Assembly: GCF_024628865.1 (NCBI RefSeq)
Contig: NZ_CP102385.1
Span: forward strand, 124,001 to 188,000
DNA length: 64,000 nt
Direction of reading: 5' to 3'
From: Sphingopyxis sp. DBS4
Lineage (GTDB): Bacteria; Pseudomonadota; Alphaproteobacteria; Sphingomonadales; Sphingomonadaceae
Shown: in pieces, positions 43,242-52,051 of the stretch
Layout: each line of letters begins with the position of its first letter
How positions within the stretch are numbered: the stretch's first letter is position 1
Made by a program: the position numbers and the translations under genes
Notes under the pieces: model-generated
Seen by the model: the letters and a program-made list of their open reading frames with translations, nothing else
Database searches by the model: none
Told to the model about the DNA's origin: nothing

Positions 43242-45607
43242 TCGCCCGCCGCCCTCTCCGCACCAACCGCCGCGTCTTCCGCCGCGATGATATTATCCGC
43301 GTTCGCCCGCAACCCCAGTCTGATTCCGATCGAGCGATCCAAGCCAGCGCGGATGTCCGCGGCGATGGCGCCAGTCAGCTCGGCGCTCGTCAGGCCTAGC
43401 AGTTTGATCATCAGCACTCGAAGCTTGGAGACATATGGCAGGAAGTCACGATTTGCACGATTGTTGGGCATCAGCGCCTCGATGGTATCTAGCGCCCAAA
43501 GCGAGGTTACCCAGCATTCCATAAAGTCGACAGGCATTTCGACATATTCTCGCGCCATCATGAGCCTGGAGATAGCCGGCGATCGACTGCCGAAAAATGC
43601 GACGAGCGCCCGTACGACCAGCCGGGGCCATGATTGGGGTGCGCTCGAGCAGTCGAGCCCCTTCGGGAGGTCGTTACAGCGAGCCTTGTAAAGCAGGAGC
43701 AGGATCCAATAGCGAAGACGGAGGACCTCGGCTGATCCGATGGCACCCTCTCCATCTTCGATTTCCTCCGCATAGGCCCAGATATAATATTCGAACTCTT
43801 TGGCATCTACTGTCCGAAGCTCGACAGGCTCCCGATCAGCCGAAGTCGACGGGGCGGGTTCGACGTCGGCATCCGGCATGTCATCCATGTCATCCGCTTC
43901 GTCGCCCATATCGAGCCAGCCGTCATCGTCGCGATCGGTGCTGGGCTCGCCGCGCCCGGTCAACAGATTTAGAAAACCCCGAATGCTGTCGGTGTAGGTG
44001 CCGGCCAGGCTATTGGCTCCATTCCCGCCCCCCCGCGTAGCGCCCGGGCGCGCTTCGGTGAATTCCTCATAGCTGAGATTTGTTGGATCGGCTCCGGCTC
44101 CGACTTCTTTCGGATCTCGCGGACGAGCGCTTGCGATCACGGCACCCTCTTTGTTCTCCGAAAAATCGGCGCGGACCAGAGTTTCGAATGCTTCGTGCAT
44201 CCAAAGCTCAAAATCAGTTCCATCGGTGAAGTGGGAGAGCGCCCGAGCGACGCGGCCGCTGGCTGCTTCCCGGCGACTTTCCCTGAGCGCCTGCCGGTGC
44301 GAAACGTGGGCCGTTGTCGAGATATATTCGCCGCGGACAATGCGTGCAAAGTAAAGCTTCTGCTGAAGTTCCGAGGCGATTGACACAACTCGTCGAGCGC
44401 CAACGCTCGCAAACGACGTCGCCGGAACGTCTGCCACCACCCTGCCGGTGCGGTCGAGAAGCTGGACGGCTCCATCCCCTGCGTCGCCGATGGGCGGCTG
44501 CCAGAATAGCGAGCCTTGATCCAGTTCGAAGGAGCCAGGACGCCGAGCCGCCAAGGCCACCAGCGGGATTTCGGGCCGAGCTTCGCGGTCCGCTAAATCG
44601 GAGAGCTCAAGCCGATCAGCGTCAATCCAGCGATCTAGCGCTAACGCTTCGACTGCGGCCCCCGCTGGCAATCGGCGATAGATGCATGCCTCTGCGTTGC
44701 TGCCGACGCTGGTCAGTGCCGCCGTCGTACAATTCGCGCTCCCCAATAGGACATGATCATGATGCTTCGTCATCGCGACGAAGATTTTCGCATGAGTGAA
44801 GCGCGATGACGGGTAATCAAGATCTACGAGCCGCACCCTTTTTGCGAAGGCTGCTTCGATGGGGAATTCGTGTTGTTCGCTGTCGATCGGAAGAATGATC
44901 TCTTTAGGCGAGAGTTCGGCCGCCAATTCAGACAGGGCGCTGAGGTTGTTATCCCAGTAGGGACTGACAATGATCAGCCTCCGCACCTTCTCGTCGCCGA
45001 TCCATTCCACGAACCGGTCGGCAATCCCGTGATCTGATGATGAAGGAAGGAAGCCAATTGCAGAACCGTCCCCCAGTTCTTTAAGCGGTGCCCCGACCGG
45101 CCCTTCCAGCCAAGGCGCACGTTCCCGGGCCCAGCGTAGCGCATCTCGCGCTGGGCACGCCTCATCAGGCACCAGCGAGTGCAAATACTGCCAGATAGCG
45201 CGGAGCAGTTCTCGTTCGGGCCCCTCTTCACTGCCAGACTCGATCTCAATGGCGATCTCCACATTCCCGCCGAGCCCGGCAGCAGTAGCATTGGCCGAAC
45301 TGACAAATGCCCTTCCCGTCTCGCGACCGAGTTGCAGAATGATCTTGGGGTGGAAGATGCCGTCGCTCGCTGGCGGACTATGAAGCGCGTAATCTCGGCC
45401 TAGTGCGATGGGTAACCTCGAGCCGTCGGAAAGGGCCATTGCCACCATGCGATCGTCGGCGATCATGAGAAGATTGGTGGCGCCGCTTGCCATGATCTGC
45501 GGCAGCAGTATTTCTTCGACCGCGGCGAATTCAACCGCGAACGTGGTCGCGATGGCGCTGTGAAAGGGCTTGCGGGGTCGCCGACCCAGCCGATCAGGCA
45601 GTTTCAT
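43238..45607 (-). CDS. PLD-like nuclease-family protein, second gene of three-gene operon
   Basis: A 789-aa protein with two HKD-like halves. The first has DGIFHPKIILQLGRETGRAF followed by SSANATAAGLGGNVE; the second, near residue 270, has SSRFTHAKIFVAMTKHHDHV followed by LLGSANCTTAAL. These are H-x-K...N patterns of PLD-superfamily nucleases found in restriction and defence proteins. No helicase domain is fused. The C-terminal 300 residues include an acidic low-complexity linker and an unknown helical domain. It overlaps both neighbours by 4 nt, so the three products are probably made together. Confidence 0.75.
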   Translation of the reverse strand: MKLPDRLGRRPRKPFHSAIATTFAVEFAAVEEILLPQIMASGATNLLMIADDRMVAMALSDGSRLPIALGRDYALHSPPASDGIFHPKIILQLGRETGRAFVSSANATAAGLGGNVEIAIEIESGSEEGPERELLRAIWQYLHSLVPDEACPARDALRWARERAPWLEGPVGAPLKELGDGSAIGFLPSSSDHGIADRFVEWIGDEKVRRLIIVSPYWDNNLSALSELAAELSPKEIILPIDSEQHEFPIEAAFAKRVRLVDLDYPSSRFTHAKIFVAMTKHHDHVLLGSANCTTAALTSVGSNAEACIYRRLPAGAAVEALALDRWIDADRLELSDLADREARPEIPLVALAARRPGSFELDQGSLFWQPPIGDAGDGAVQLLDRTGRVVADVPATSFASVGARRVVSIASELQQKLYFARIVRGEYISTTAHVSHRQALRESRREAASGRVARALSHFTDGTDFELWMHEAFETLVRADFSENKEGAVIASARPRDPKEVGAGADPTNLSYEEFTEARPGATRGGGNGANSLAGTYTDSIRGFLNLLTGRGEPSTDRDDDGWLDMGDEADDMDDMPDADVEPAPSTSADREPVELRTVDAKEFEYYIWAYAEEIEDGEGAIGSAEVLRLRYWILLLLYKARCNDLPKGLDCSSAPQSWPRLVVRALVAFFGSRSPAISRLMMAREYVEMPVDFMECWVTSLWALDTIEALMPNNRANRDFLPYVSKLRVLMIKLLGLTSAELTGAIAADIRAGLDRSIGIRLGLRANADNIIAAEDAAVGAERAAGE

Positions 45608-47118
45608 GCGGCCGCCTCCAGCAGGGAACGCGCGCGCGCGGTCGGGCCATCTTCGTTCAGGAGGTGAATGTCTTCGAGAAACTGGATCGCCGGCACCAGA
45701 CGAGGAGTCGTCGCGACTGGCTGATAGCCCTTGAGGTAGATCAATCGACCATCCCGTGCCTCGAACAGGAAGGTATAGTCTCGTTGCCTGCGGAGCTTTT
45801 GCATCGCGACCCAGCTATGACGTCGAACCACACGCTCGACTACATAGTCGGCGATCTTCTCGATGACGGTCTGATCTTCCTTCAAGGCCAGCCAATTCAG
45901 CTCGGTGCGGAGCGAATGCGCCATACCGCGCGCAGGAAAGCCCTGATCGACGCGGCCCGCTAGGTCGGGACGCTCCAACGTTCGTTGATGGAGCGCTGCC
46001 ATCAACTGAATGGCGGCTATGGCCTTCTCGTCAGGCGCGCCGCGCGAATTTGTCAGCTGGTTCCAGGTCGCTCGGAAGTCATATTTCGCGCTGTCGATCT
46101 TGGATCGGAATTCGCCCCAAGATCTAGCGAAACCCGTCTCGGCTTGCGACACGAGATCGTCGACGACCTGCGCACGAATCTCAGGAATCGATAGGCCGCC
46201 ATCGGAGGTATTGAGCAGCGAGATAGCCCAAGCCAACAGCGATGCGGCCGCCACCTGCATCAGGTCCTGGCAGTTGTAGACCTCCCAGTTCAGTCGCTGA
46301 GCTTCGAGTTCTAAGGGCAGAAAGTCCGCGGGCGGATTGAAGAGGTGCCATCGGACGTCTTCCGGTCCGGGGCTCTCTGCGATGGCACGAGCCGTTTCGA
46401 GGACGAGGCGCAGAGATGCACTTCGGCTGCGCGCGTTCTCTGAGGCAGTGTCTGCGTCTGCGAATAGGAGCATTTCGTAAAATTCGCACTCGGCGCTGCC
46501 CTCTTCGATTTCGGATGGAGCAATTCCGCTGAGGCGCTCGAGATCGGGAACGCTTACGCTGGCATCCGCGATCTTCTTCTTGAGCAGCTTCGCAACGTCC
46601 GGGCCGATTGCGTTGGCGAACAAGATCGCGGCTCGTTTGCCGAGCTCGCGCGTGGCGACCTGAATGCCATGCTTGTTGTAGGTGAAGAGCCCCAGTTCTT
46701 CCATTTGGGAAAAGTATGCGCCACCGAAGACGCCGAGCGCTTGGCGCAGATATAGTTTCTGCGATCGATCGGTAGTGGCGGCTGCAGCGAAATCGATGAC
46801 CTTCTTGCCGGCGGCAAGCCTTCCGTTCGCCCATTCGGTTCCCCCGACGCCAGTCTCATTGGCATAGGCAGCGACAAGGGCATAGAGCGCCTCAGCTCTG
46901 CGGAGCCAAGTTCGCCACGCCTCGAAATCGTCGGAAGCTCCGCTGCGTGCATAAGTTTCGCTGACCCAGCAATAGTAGCAGTAGTAGCGCATGCGAAGGG
47001 TAACATTGCTGATTCCCGGCAAAAGCGCTTGGTACAGGAGGACACCGCTATTTTGAATGCCAAGGGGGTCTAGGCCGCGCTTCTCCGCCTTCTCCGTCCA
47101 CTGAGGTAACAGATCCAA
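45604..47118 (-). CDS. Unknown 504-aa protein, first gene of three-gene operon
   Basis: Starts at a TTG (47118) with GGGGGGAAA a few bases upstream. The N-terminus reads LDPLGIQNSGVLLYQALLPG then RMRYYCYYCWVSETYARSGA, an unusual aromatic/cysteine stretch. The rest is helical with no transmembrane segment and no ATPase, nuclease or protease motif I can see; the C-terminus has WVAMQKLRRQRDYTFLFEAR. It is coupled to the PLD gene by ATGA overlap. A specificity or sensor subunit is possible; function is not known. Confidence 0.7.
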   Translation of the reverse strand: MDLLPQWTEKAEKRGLDPLGIQNSGVLLYQALLPGISNVTLRMRYYCYYCWVSETYARSGASDDFEAWRTWLRRAEALYALVAAYANETGVGGTEWANGRLAAGKKVIDFAAAATTDRSQKLYLRQALGVFGGAYFSQMEELGLFTYNKHGIQVATRELGKRAAILFANAIGPDVAKLLKKKIADASVSVPDLERLSGIAPSEIEEGSAECEFYEMLLFADADTASENARSRSASLRLVLETARAIAESPGPEDVRWHLFNPPADFLPLELEAQRLNWEVYNCQDLMQVAAASLLAWAISLLNTSDGGLSIPEIRAQVVDDLVSQAETGFARSWGEFRSKIDSAKYDFRATWNQLTNSRGAPDEKAIAAIQLMAALHQRTLERPDLAGRVDQGFPARGMAHSLRTELNWLALKEDQTVIEKIADYVVERVVRRHSWVAMQKLRRQRDYTFLFEARDGRLIYLKGYQPVATTPRLVPAIQFLEDIHLLNEDGPTARARSLLEAAA

Positions 47119-47137
47119 AATTTCCCCCCAATCGGGG

Positions 47138-47147
47138 ATTCCGGAAT
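47138..47147. promoter_or_regulatory. Palindrome upstream of the three-gene operon
   Basis: ATTCCGGAAT is a perfect 10-bp palindrome 20 nt upstream of the TTG start, flanked by GGGG and CCCC blocks (GGGG 47134-47137). It could be an operator; the remaining intergenic DNA to 47349 shows no gene. Confidence 0.3.
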
Positions 47148-47349
47148 TTCGTCCCCTTTATCATGTAAGACGTTCCGCGCCCCTTTTTTTGCGGAAGTGC
47201 CGCTGAGATTGTGTTGGCCGATGCAACTCTTCCCCGCGAGCGTTTCTCAGCTTATCGAATTTTGACGGCGGTGCTATTGCGATCTGCGCCGTTTCGGAAC
47301 GGTGTAGAGATTGACGTCGCCAGCGAAAGTCAGCGTTATAGGGGTGCGG

Positions 47350-48099
47350 TTAGTTGGTGATCGCGAGTTCAATGAGGTTGCGGCTGATTTCTCTTGAGCG
47401 GGCGACGAGGCCGCGTGTTTGGTCACGAAGCATAAGTTGGCCGATAATGCCTTCGACATAGGCCGGATTGGTTTTATCGATAACTTCCAGCGCGTTTTTG
47501 CATTTGTCGAGCGGGCATTGCTTGAGGGCAGACACCACATATTCCGACCCGAAATGCTCGGAAACAGCGGCTAGATCGAACATATCACGAGGTTGGAAGC
47601 TCCAGCCGCGATAGAATACCTTCTTGGCGATGATTTCCGCTGGCGTCTCCAAAGCTACTGCATGCCCTCGTACATCGGTCGCTGTGGTCGGGTCTGGAAG
47701 GATATTATCGCAGCAAATGAAGTCGATTTCGCCCAAATTCTCATATGCGAGCTTCAGGACGTCCGCGCCGGCTTGGTAGCTATCGGGAGCTTGGTCGAGC
47801 TTGATACCCTGCGTCTCGGGATTCAAGAACGGTAGATATTGCGGATCGTCCAGAAACAGATCGATATCGTGGCTCTCGCGATGATCGATCTGCAACATCA
47901 GGGCAGTCCCGCCGCCGAAGCTCCATTGGGGCGAAAAACCATTTTTTTCGTCGAAATGCTTCAGGATGCCGATGGCGAGATCGAAGAGGACCGGCCATTC
48001 GCTTGGCCGCTTCTCGGGCACGGCGTCAGGCCGCCAGCGGCAATGCGTAACCCGAAAGCTGCGAGACCTGCTCTGCGACTTGGCTAGCCAGTTGCTCAT
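47350..48099 (-). CDS. AbiEii/AbiGii-like nucleotidyltransferase toxin
   Basis: Up to 249 aa. QWSFGGGTALMLQIDHRESH followed by DIDLFLDD is the diagnostic AbiEii motif set (GG-x-A/T and D-x-D of the nucleotidyltransferase), then DFICCDN and ETPAEIIAKKVFYRG. AbiEii toxins transfer nucleotides to tRNA or other targets. The frame start at 48099 overlaps the previous gene by 74 nt; a GTG at 48021, just past that gene's stop, is an alternative that keeps the conserved part. The usual AbiEi antitoxin is absent. Confidence 0.78.
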   Translation of the reverse strand: MSNWLAKSQSRSRSFRVTHCRWRPDAVPEKRPSEWPVLFDLAIGILKHFDEKNGFSPQWSFGGGTALMLQIDHRESHDIDLFLDDPQYLPFLNPETQGIKLDQAPDSYQAGADVLKLAYENLGEIDFICCDNILPDPTTATDVRGHAVALETPAEIIAKKVFYRGWSFQPRDMFDLAAVSEHFGSEYVVSALKQCPLDKCKNALEVIDKTNPAYVEGIIGQLMLRDQTRGLVARSREISRNLIELAITN

Positions 48100-48289
48100 T
48101 CACATTCATGGCCCACATGAACTGCTTCTGGACCTGAAGCGGAACTTCCGAGAAAAATGCGAAAACCGGCGCATTGAAGTCAATCGCGCTCTGGGAATCG
48201 ATGATCATAGCGGCAAGCTGATGTGCGGAAACAGCCGCCCCGTAAGGGGCGTTCACCGTCGTAAGCACTTGAGTTACAGCGTTTGCCAT
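48026..48289 (-). CDS. Small unknown protein upstream of AbiEii-like gene, possible antitoxin
   Basis: An 87-aa helical protein, MANAVTQVLTTVNAPYGAAV then QKQFMWAMNVNEQLASQVAE. It is the nearest upstream gene and overlaps or abuts the AbiEii-like gene, the position of an antitoxin. It does not resemble AbiEi, which is larger and has a winged helix. No function is claimed beyond position. A second ATG lies one codon earlier at 48292. Confidence 0.5.
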   Translation of the reverse strand: MANAVTQVLTTVNAPYGAAVSAHQLAAMIIDSQSAIDFNAPVFAFFSEVPLQVQKQFMWAMNVNEQLASQVAEQVSQLSGYALPLAA

Positions 48290-48487
48290 CATCCGACTCT
48301 TAACGCGATCCTGATTGGATCGTTGCTCTCATATAGCGTCGCGCGGTTATCAAAACAAGAATGCCAGCTTTGACGGGCAAATCCTGCTCAGAATTCGCAG
48401 CGTTCGACGCTTACCCGTTACCGCAAAACACACAGCAACTTGCCGTTCAGGGGTGTTTCCTGTATGTTCGCGAAGAAGGATAGCGCC

Positions 48488-48772
48488 ATGGACGATCAGT
48501 ATCACGGCTTTCACGATGACTCGGAGCATCTTCGAAACGAGGATCTGATGAGTCAGCTAATTGATCCCACGCACCCGCTGTACCTGTCGCCGGCATCGGC
48601 CGCGCCGACGCATTTCGCGTCGACCGTGGATGCTGATTTTGATCCAGCCTCGCAGACGGCTGCCGGTCAGGGTGCGGGCGAACTGGGACCTTGGGGCAAG
48701 CGTTTCGTCTATTCGTGGTTCGCGCTTGGCGCAGCCTACTTCGGCCTCATCTTTATCTTTGGAGCACATTGA
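48488..48772 (+). CDS. Small C-terminally anchored membrane protein
   Basis: A 94-aa protein, acidic and polar for 65 residues, ending with one transmembrane helix (RFVYSWFALGAAYFGLIFIF). AAGGA lies 8 nt before the ATG at 48488; an in-frame ATG at 48464 is possible. It is the only plus-strand gene next to the transfer operon and converges with traG. Possibly entry exclusion or an element-specific accessory; not recognised. Confidence 0.6.
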   Translation: MDDQYHGFHDDSEHLRNEDLMSQLIDPTHPLYLSPASAAPTHFASTVDADFDPASQTAAGQGAGELGPWGKRFVYSWFALGAAYFGLIFIFGAH

Positions 48773-48803
48773 ACACAGCCGGCGACATGTCTCCGGCTGT
48801 GTT
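48772..48803. terminator. Bidirectional hairpin between convergent genes
   Basis: AACACAGCCGG (48772-48782) and CCGGCTGTGTT (48793-48803) form an 11-bp perfect stem with a 10-nt loop, exactly between the stop of the small membrane gene and the end of traG. Position and symmetry suit a two-way terminator. Confidence 0.65.
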
Positions 48804-48805
48804 GA

Positions 48806-51800
48806 TTAGCGCTTCCGTCCTCGACCTCGCTGCGGCTTCGGATCGTGTTCAATGTGAAGATGGTTGTTCGCCGGCTTGTCCTTGAACGTCTCGAAATTGA
48901 CGTCGTAGTCGGGGCCCAGTCGCTCCCGGACATCTCGAGCCCACTGGCGCCCCTGGCCAACACTAATGTCGTTCCCGCGCAAATCGACGCCTTTCCCTTC
49001 CGGGTGAAGACTGCCACGAGAATGCTGGCTGTCGCGCGCAGAAGTCACCACGCGCTGTGGCAGCCCAAGCGCGTGGGCTGAAGCTGCCGCGGCGGTCAAT
49101 GCCGGCGCCATACTCGAGTCCATCGAACTCAAATTGGTCCCCGACTTAATTCCGAGACCCGCGGCCGAGGCAACACCTCCGAGGTTGACCCGTTCTCCAC
49201 CGAGCGGCGCTTCTGCCGCGCTGTCGAGGCCGAGCGCACGAAGCGCAGACGCCACGCCAGGCATTGTACGGATAACCCAGCTGTCATTGCGAGCTTCTGC
49301 GGTCGCACCGAGGCTATCAGCTTGCCGGCGATCTCCGAGCAGAGTTGCGCGCATGCCCTGTCCATATTCTTCAAGCCGAGCAACACTCCCGTCCAGTCGG
49401 CCAGAGACGTCGTTCTCGAGCCCGACGTCTCTCGCGGAACCGGAAACATCGACTGCAGGACCGCGCGAGGAGATGTCGGCCATGCCGGCAGCACCGATCG
49501 CACGGATGTCGTCGGCTGTGGAGAACGACGGGCCAGCGATTGTCGCCCCCGGCGCATCGGGGACGACGCCGAGATCGCGGTGCATTTGGTCAACGCGATC
49601 ATCCATGAACTGCTTCAGCAAGGCATCCTGCGTCATCGCTTGAGTTGTCGTCATGTTGACAAGTCCAGGATGGTAGCTCTGGTCGAGATGGCGGTTTTGC
49701 GGATCCATCATCGCCGTTTGCGCATAGCGCACGAAGTCCTGGCTCAGATTCTTGTTGAGCGAATAGCCGTCGCGCTCGAACTGCGAGAATTCGTTCGACC
49801 AACGCTGGTATTGATCTTCGGCGCGCGAAGCTTCCTCGCTGAGACTTTGCGAATGGCGAAGATCCTGTGACACTTCTTGACCGAGTCCACGAACCTGGCT
49901 GTCGGTTGACGACGTAGTAGCCCGATAGAAGCTCTCGCGTGCTTGGCGAGCGGCTTCCGAATTGGATTCCCTCTCAAGCCACTGCAAGGCATCCGTATTG
50001 GAATTCTGCGTCGACACGCCCTGTTCGGTATTTCGCGTGTCAGTAGATTTTCCATTCAGCCCGGCGCGTAAGCTGCCCTGAGCGGAGAGAGGTCCTCTGC
50101 CCTTAAGGGTGCCGCTTCCGTCGACCCCATAACTGCCCGTCAGCGCAGTGTCGCGTGCAAGTTTGTCGGCCTCGGTCTTGGTCATACCGAACTGAGTTTG
50201 CAAGGTATTCGACCATTGCGCCGACAAGTCCTGAACCTGCGCAATTGACGACTGGAGCGCGCGGCCTTCTTCAGTGGTTGCACTTGCTGACGTCTGCGCG
50301 GTGTCAAAGAGGCGCGCCGATTCTGTTCGGGTCGTAGCCCAGCTATCGTTTGCCGCGACCCGCTTCTGTTCCACCACGCTCGAACCTTGGCTAAGTCCCT
50401 TCTGCAGCTGCGAGCCATAATCCTTGCTCGCCGAAATCGCGAAGCCGAGGTTCGAAATACCCTGACTAGTATCATAGGCGAAAGTGCCGTCCTCGTTATA
50501 CCGGGTGAACGCGCCGTCGCCGGAGCGCTGCTGGATGGATCCGGCGCCGGTTTGGAAGCTCGGCGCGGTCGAATATTGATCGCGGCTGAGCGTATTGATT
50601 TGACGGTTCATCAGAGACGCGTTGCCATAGGAATAATTGCCCGTCGTGGCTTCGGCCGCAGCCTGTTCGGCCGCATTCTGGCTGGGCGAGAGAAAACTCG
50701 CCGAATGCGATGCGATCGCCATCGCACCCTTCGCCATGCCGGCAGCAATGAAGGGCACGGACATGATCATGTAGCCGGCGAGTGCGCCGACATCCTGATT
50801 GACGGCCGAGATGCCCGAGAAGTTGGCAGCGGTCATGCCGCCGCTCGCGCCCCACGACGCCAAGGAATCCTGCCAGCGCGACATGAAGATCATGTTCAGA
50901 ATGACGAACAACGGCCCCCACGCGGCGAGGTAGAAGAAGCCGGTGATATAGCCTTTCGCAACCGTCATTCCGTTTGTCGGCAGCAGCATGAGCAGGAAAA
51001 GGATCGGGAACAGCGAATAGAACACGACAGTCAACACGATGTTCAGCAAGGGAACCCACTTCATCGCGCCCGACGCGATCGTAGAATAGGTGTTCCGCGT
51101 CTGAATGTCCGCGCGGGTCTGAGCGAACGCATCGATCGCCCCCTGCGCCGAACCGTTCGCAAAGCTGTCTCGAGCTTCCGTCAAGGCGTTGATGAACATC
51201 GCCTGCCGAATGAGCTGACCGCTGCTTGAGCCCATACCCGCAGCGTTCATGCCGCTCATATCGTTGTTCAGCCGAGTTGAGGCCTGCGCGACAGGTATGC
51301 CCGGGAAGAACTGCGACGCAATTTTGGGTGCCGCGACCGCGTAATAGCCGTTCCAGCCATTGCGAATGAAATTATAGGCCGTTTCGCAAGTGACGATTCC
51401 GGAGGTCCCGTCGGGATAGATATATTGCTGCGACAGCGCGACCGACCCCGGCCCCATGGCGGTAAGCAGGTCCGGAGACTTCAGAATGTCGTCATAGGTC
51501 TTGCGGCCGAGCAGGATGTCATAAAAGACGCACTGCTTGAAATGCTCGTTGAGGTTGGTCGCGTAGACCGGATCGTCGATACGAAGGCCCTGGGTGGCGT
51601 CGAGCAGTTTCGCGCCATAGATCATGCCACCAGTCGAATAGTTGAGGACCTGGGGCATCGCGAATACGGTTTCGGCCGCGCGCGTCAGATAATCGCCGAT
51701 TTGGCTGGTGAAGCCGGCGATCAGGCCGAGTCCGATCGGAACATTATCGACGACCGCGGCCGTCACACCCGGGTTGGTGCGGTCGGTGACCTTGACCGAA

Positions 51801-52027
51801 ATCGTCGGCACCAAGATGACCATATACATCAAGGTCGCCTGCATGAACCATTTTAGCAGTGCGCGCGGATCCATGTTCCACGCCGTGACGAGGAGCGCCC
51901 AGGTGAAGGCCATGACCATCACCACGCGAATGAGGCCCCGGTAGCCACCGGAGCCAGCCCACGACGCGACCGCGTTGAAGACGTTGACGAGATACTCCCC
52001 GCCCCCAACCGTGAAGACCTCGATCAT
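48806..52027 (-). CDS. traG: TraG mating-pair formation/stabilisation protein with C-terminal M15-like domain
   Basis: A 1073-aa protein. The N-terminal half is membrane-embedded (GLIRVVMVMAFTWALLVTAW, LLNIVLTVVFYSLFPILFLL, GYITGFFYLAAWGPLFVILN) and matches F-type TraG_N, needed for pilus assembly and mating-pair stabilisation. The central part is a long polar, glutamine/serine-rich periplasmic region. The last ~90 residues differ from F TraG: SLHPEGKGVDLRGN fits S-x-H-x6-D, and NNHLHIEHD gives a final H-x-H, as in M15 zinc peptidases that cut peptidoglycan. It ends the visible transfer operon. Confidence 0.88.
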   Translation of the reverse strand: MIEVFTVGGGEYLVNVFNAVASWAGSGGYRGLIRVVMVMAFTWALLVTAWNMDPRALLKWFMQATLMYMVILVPTISVKVTDRTNPGVTAAVVDNVPIGLGLIAGFTSQIGDYLTRAAETVFAMPQVLNYSTGGMIYGAKLLDATQGLRIDDPVYATNLNEHFKQCVFYDILLGRKTYDDILKSPDLLTAMGPGSVALSQQYIYPDGTSGIVTCETAYNFIRNGWNGYYAVAAPKIASQFFPGIPVAQASTRLNNDMSGMNAAGMGSSSGQLIRQAMFINALTEARDSFANGSAQGAIDAFAQTRADIQTRNTYSTIASGAMKWVPLLNIVLTVVFYSLFPILFLLMLLPTNGMTVAKGYITGFFYLAAWGPLFVILNMIFMSRWQDSLASWGASGGMTAANFSGISAVNQDVGALAGYMIMSVPFIAAGMAKGAMAIASHSASFLSPSQNAAEQAAAEATTGNYSYGNASLMNRQINTLSRDQYSTAPSFQTGAGSIQQRSGDGAFTRYNEDGTFAYDTSQGISNLGFAISASKDYGSQLQKGLSQGSSVVEQKRVAANDSWATTRTESARLFDTAQTSASATTEEGRALQSSIAQVQDLSAQWSNTLQTQFGMTKTEADKLARDTALTGSYGVDGSGTLKGRGPLSAQGSLRAGLNGKSTDTRNTEQGVSTQNSNTDALQWLERESNSEAARQARESFYRATTSSTDSQVRGLGQEVSQDLRHSQSLSEEASRAEDQYQRWSNEFSQFERDGYSLNKNLSQDFVRYAQTAMMDPQNRHLDQSYHPGLVNMTTTQAMTQDALLKQFMDDRVDQMHRDLGVVPDAPGATIAGPSFSTADDIRAIGAAGMADISSRGPAVDVSGSARDVGLENDVSGRLDGSVARLEEYGQGMRATLLGDRRQADSLGATAEARNDSWVIRTMPGVASALRALGLDSAAEAPLGGERVNLGGVASAAGLGIKSGTNLSSMDSSMAPALTAAAASAHALGLPQRVVTSARDSQHSRGSLHPEGKGVDLRGNDISVGQGRQWARDVRERLGPDYDVNFETFKDKPANNHLHIEHDPKPQRGRGRKR

Positions 52028-52051
52028 CGCACGCGCTCCTTCAGCCCAAAA

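Noticed and set aside
43166..45403. Many plus-strand frames opposite the PLD gene
   Set aside because: All are shadows of the long minus-strand PLD and 504-aa genes, whose coupling and motifs are clear.
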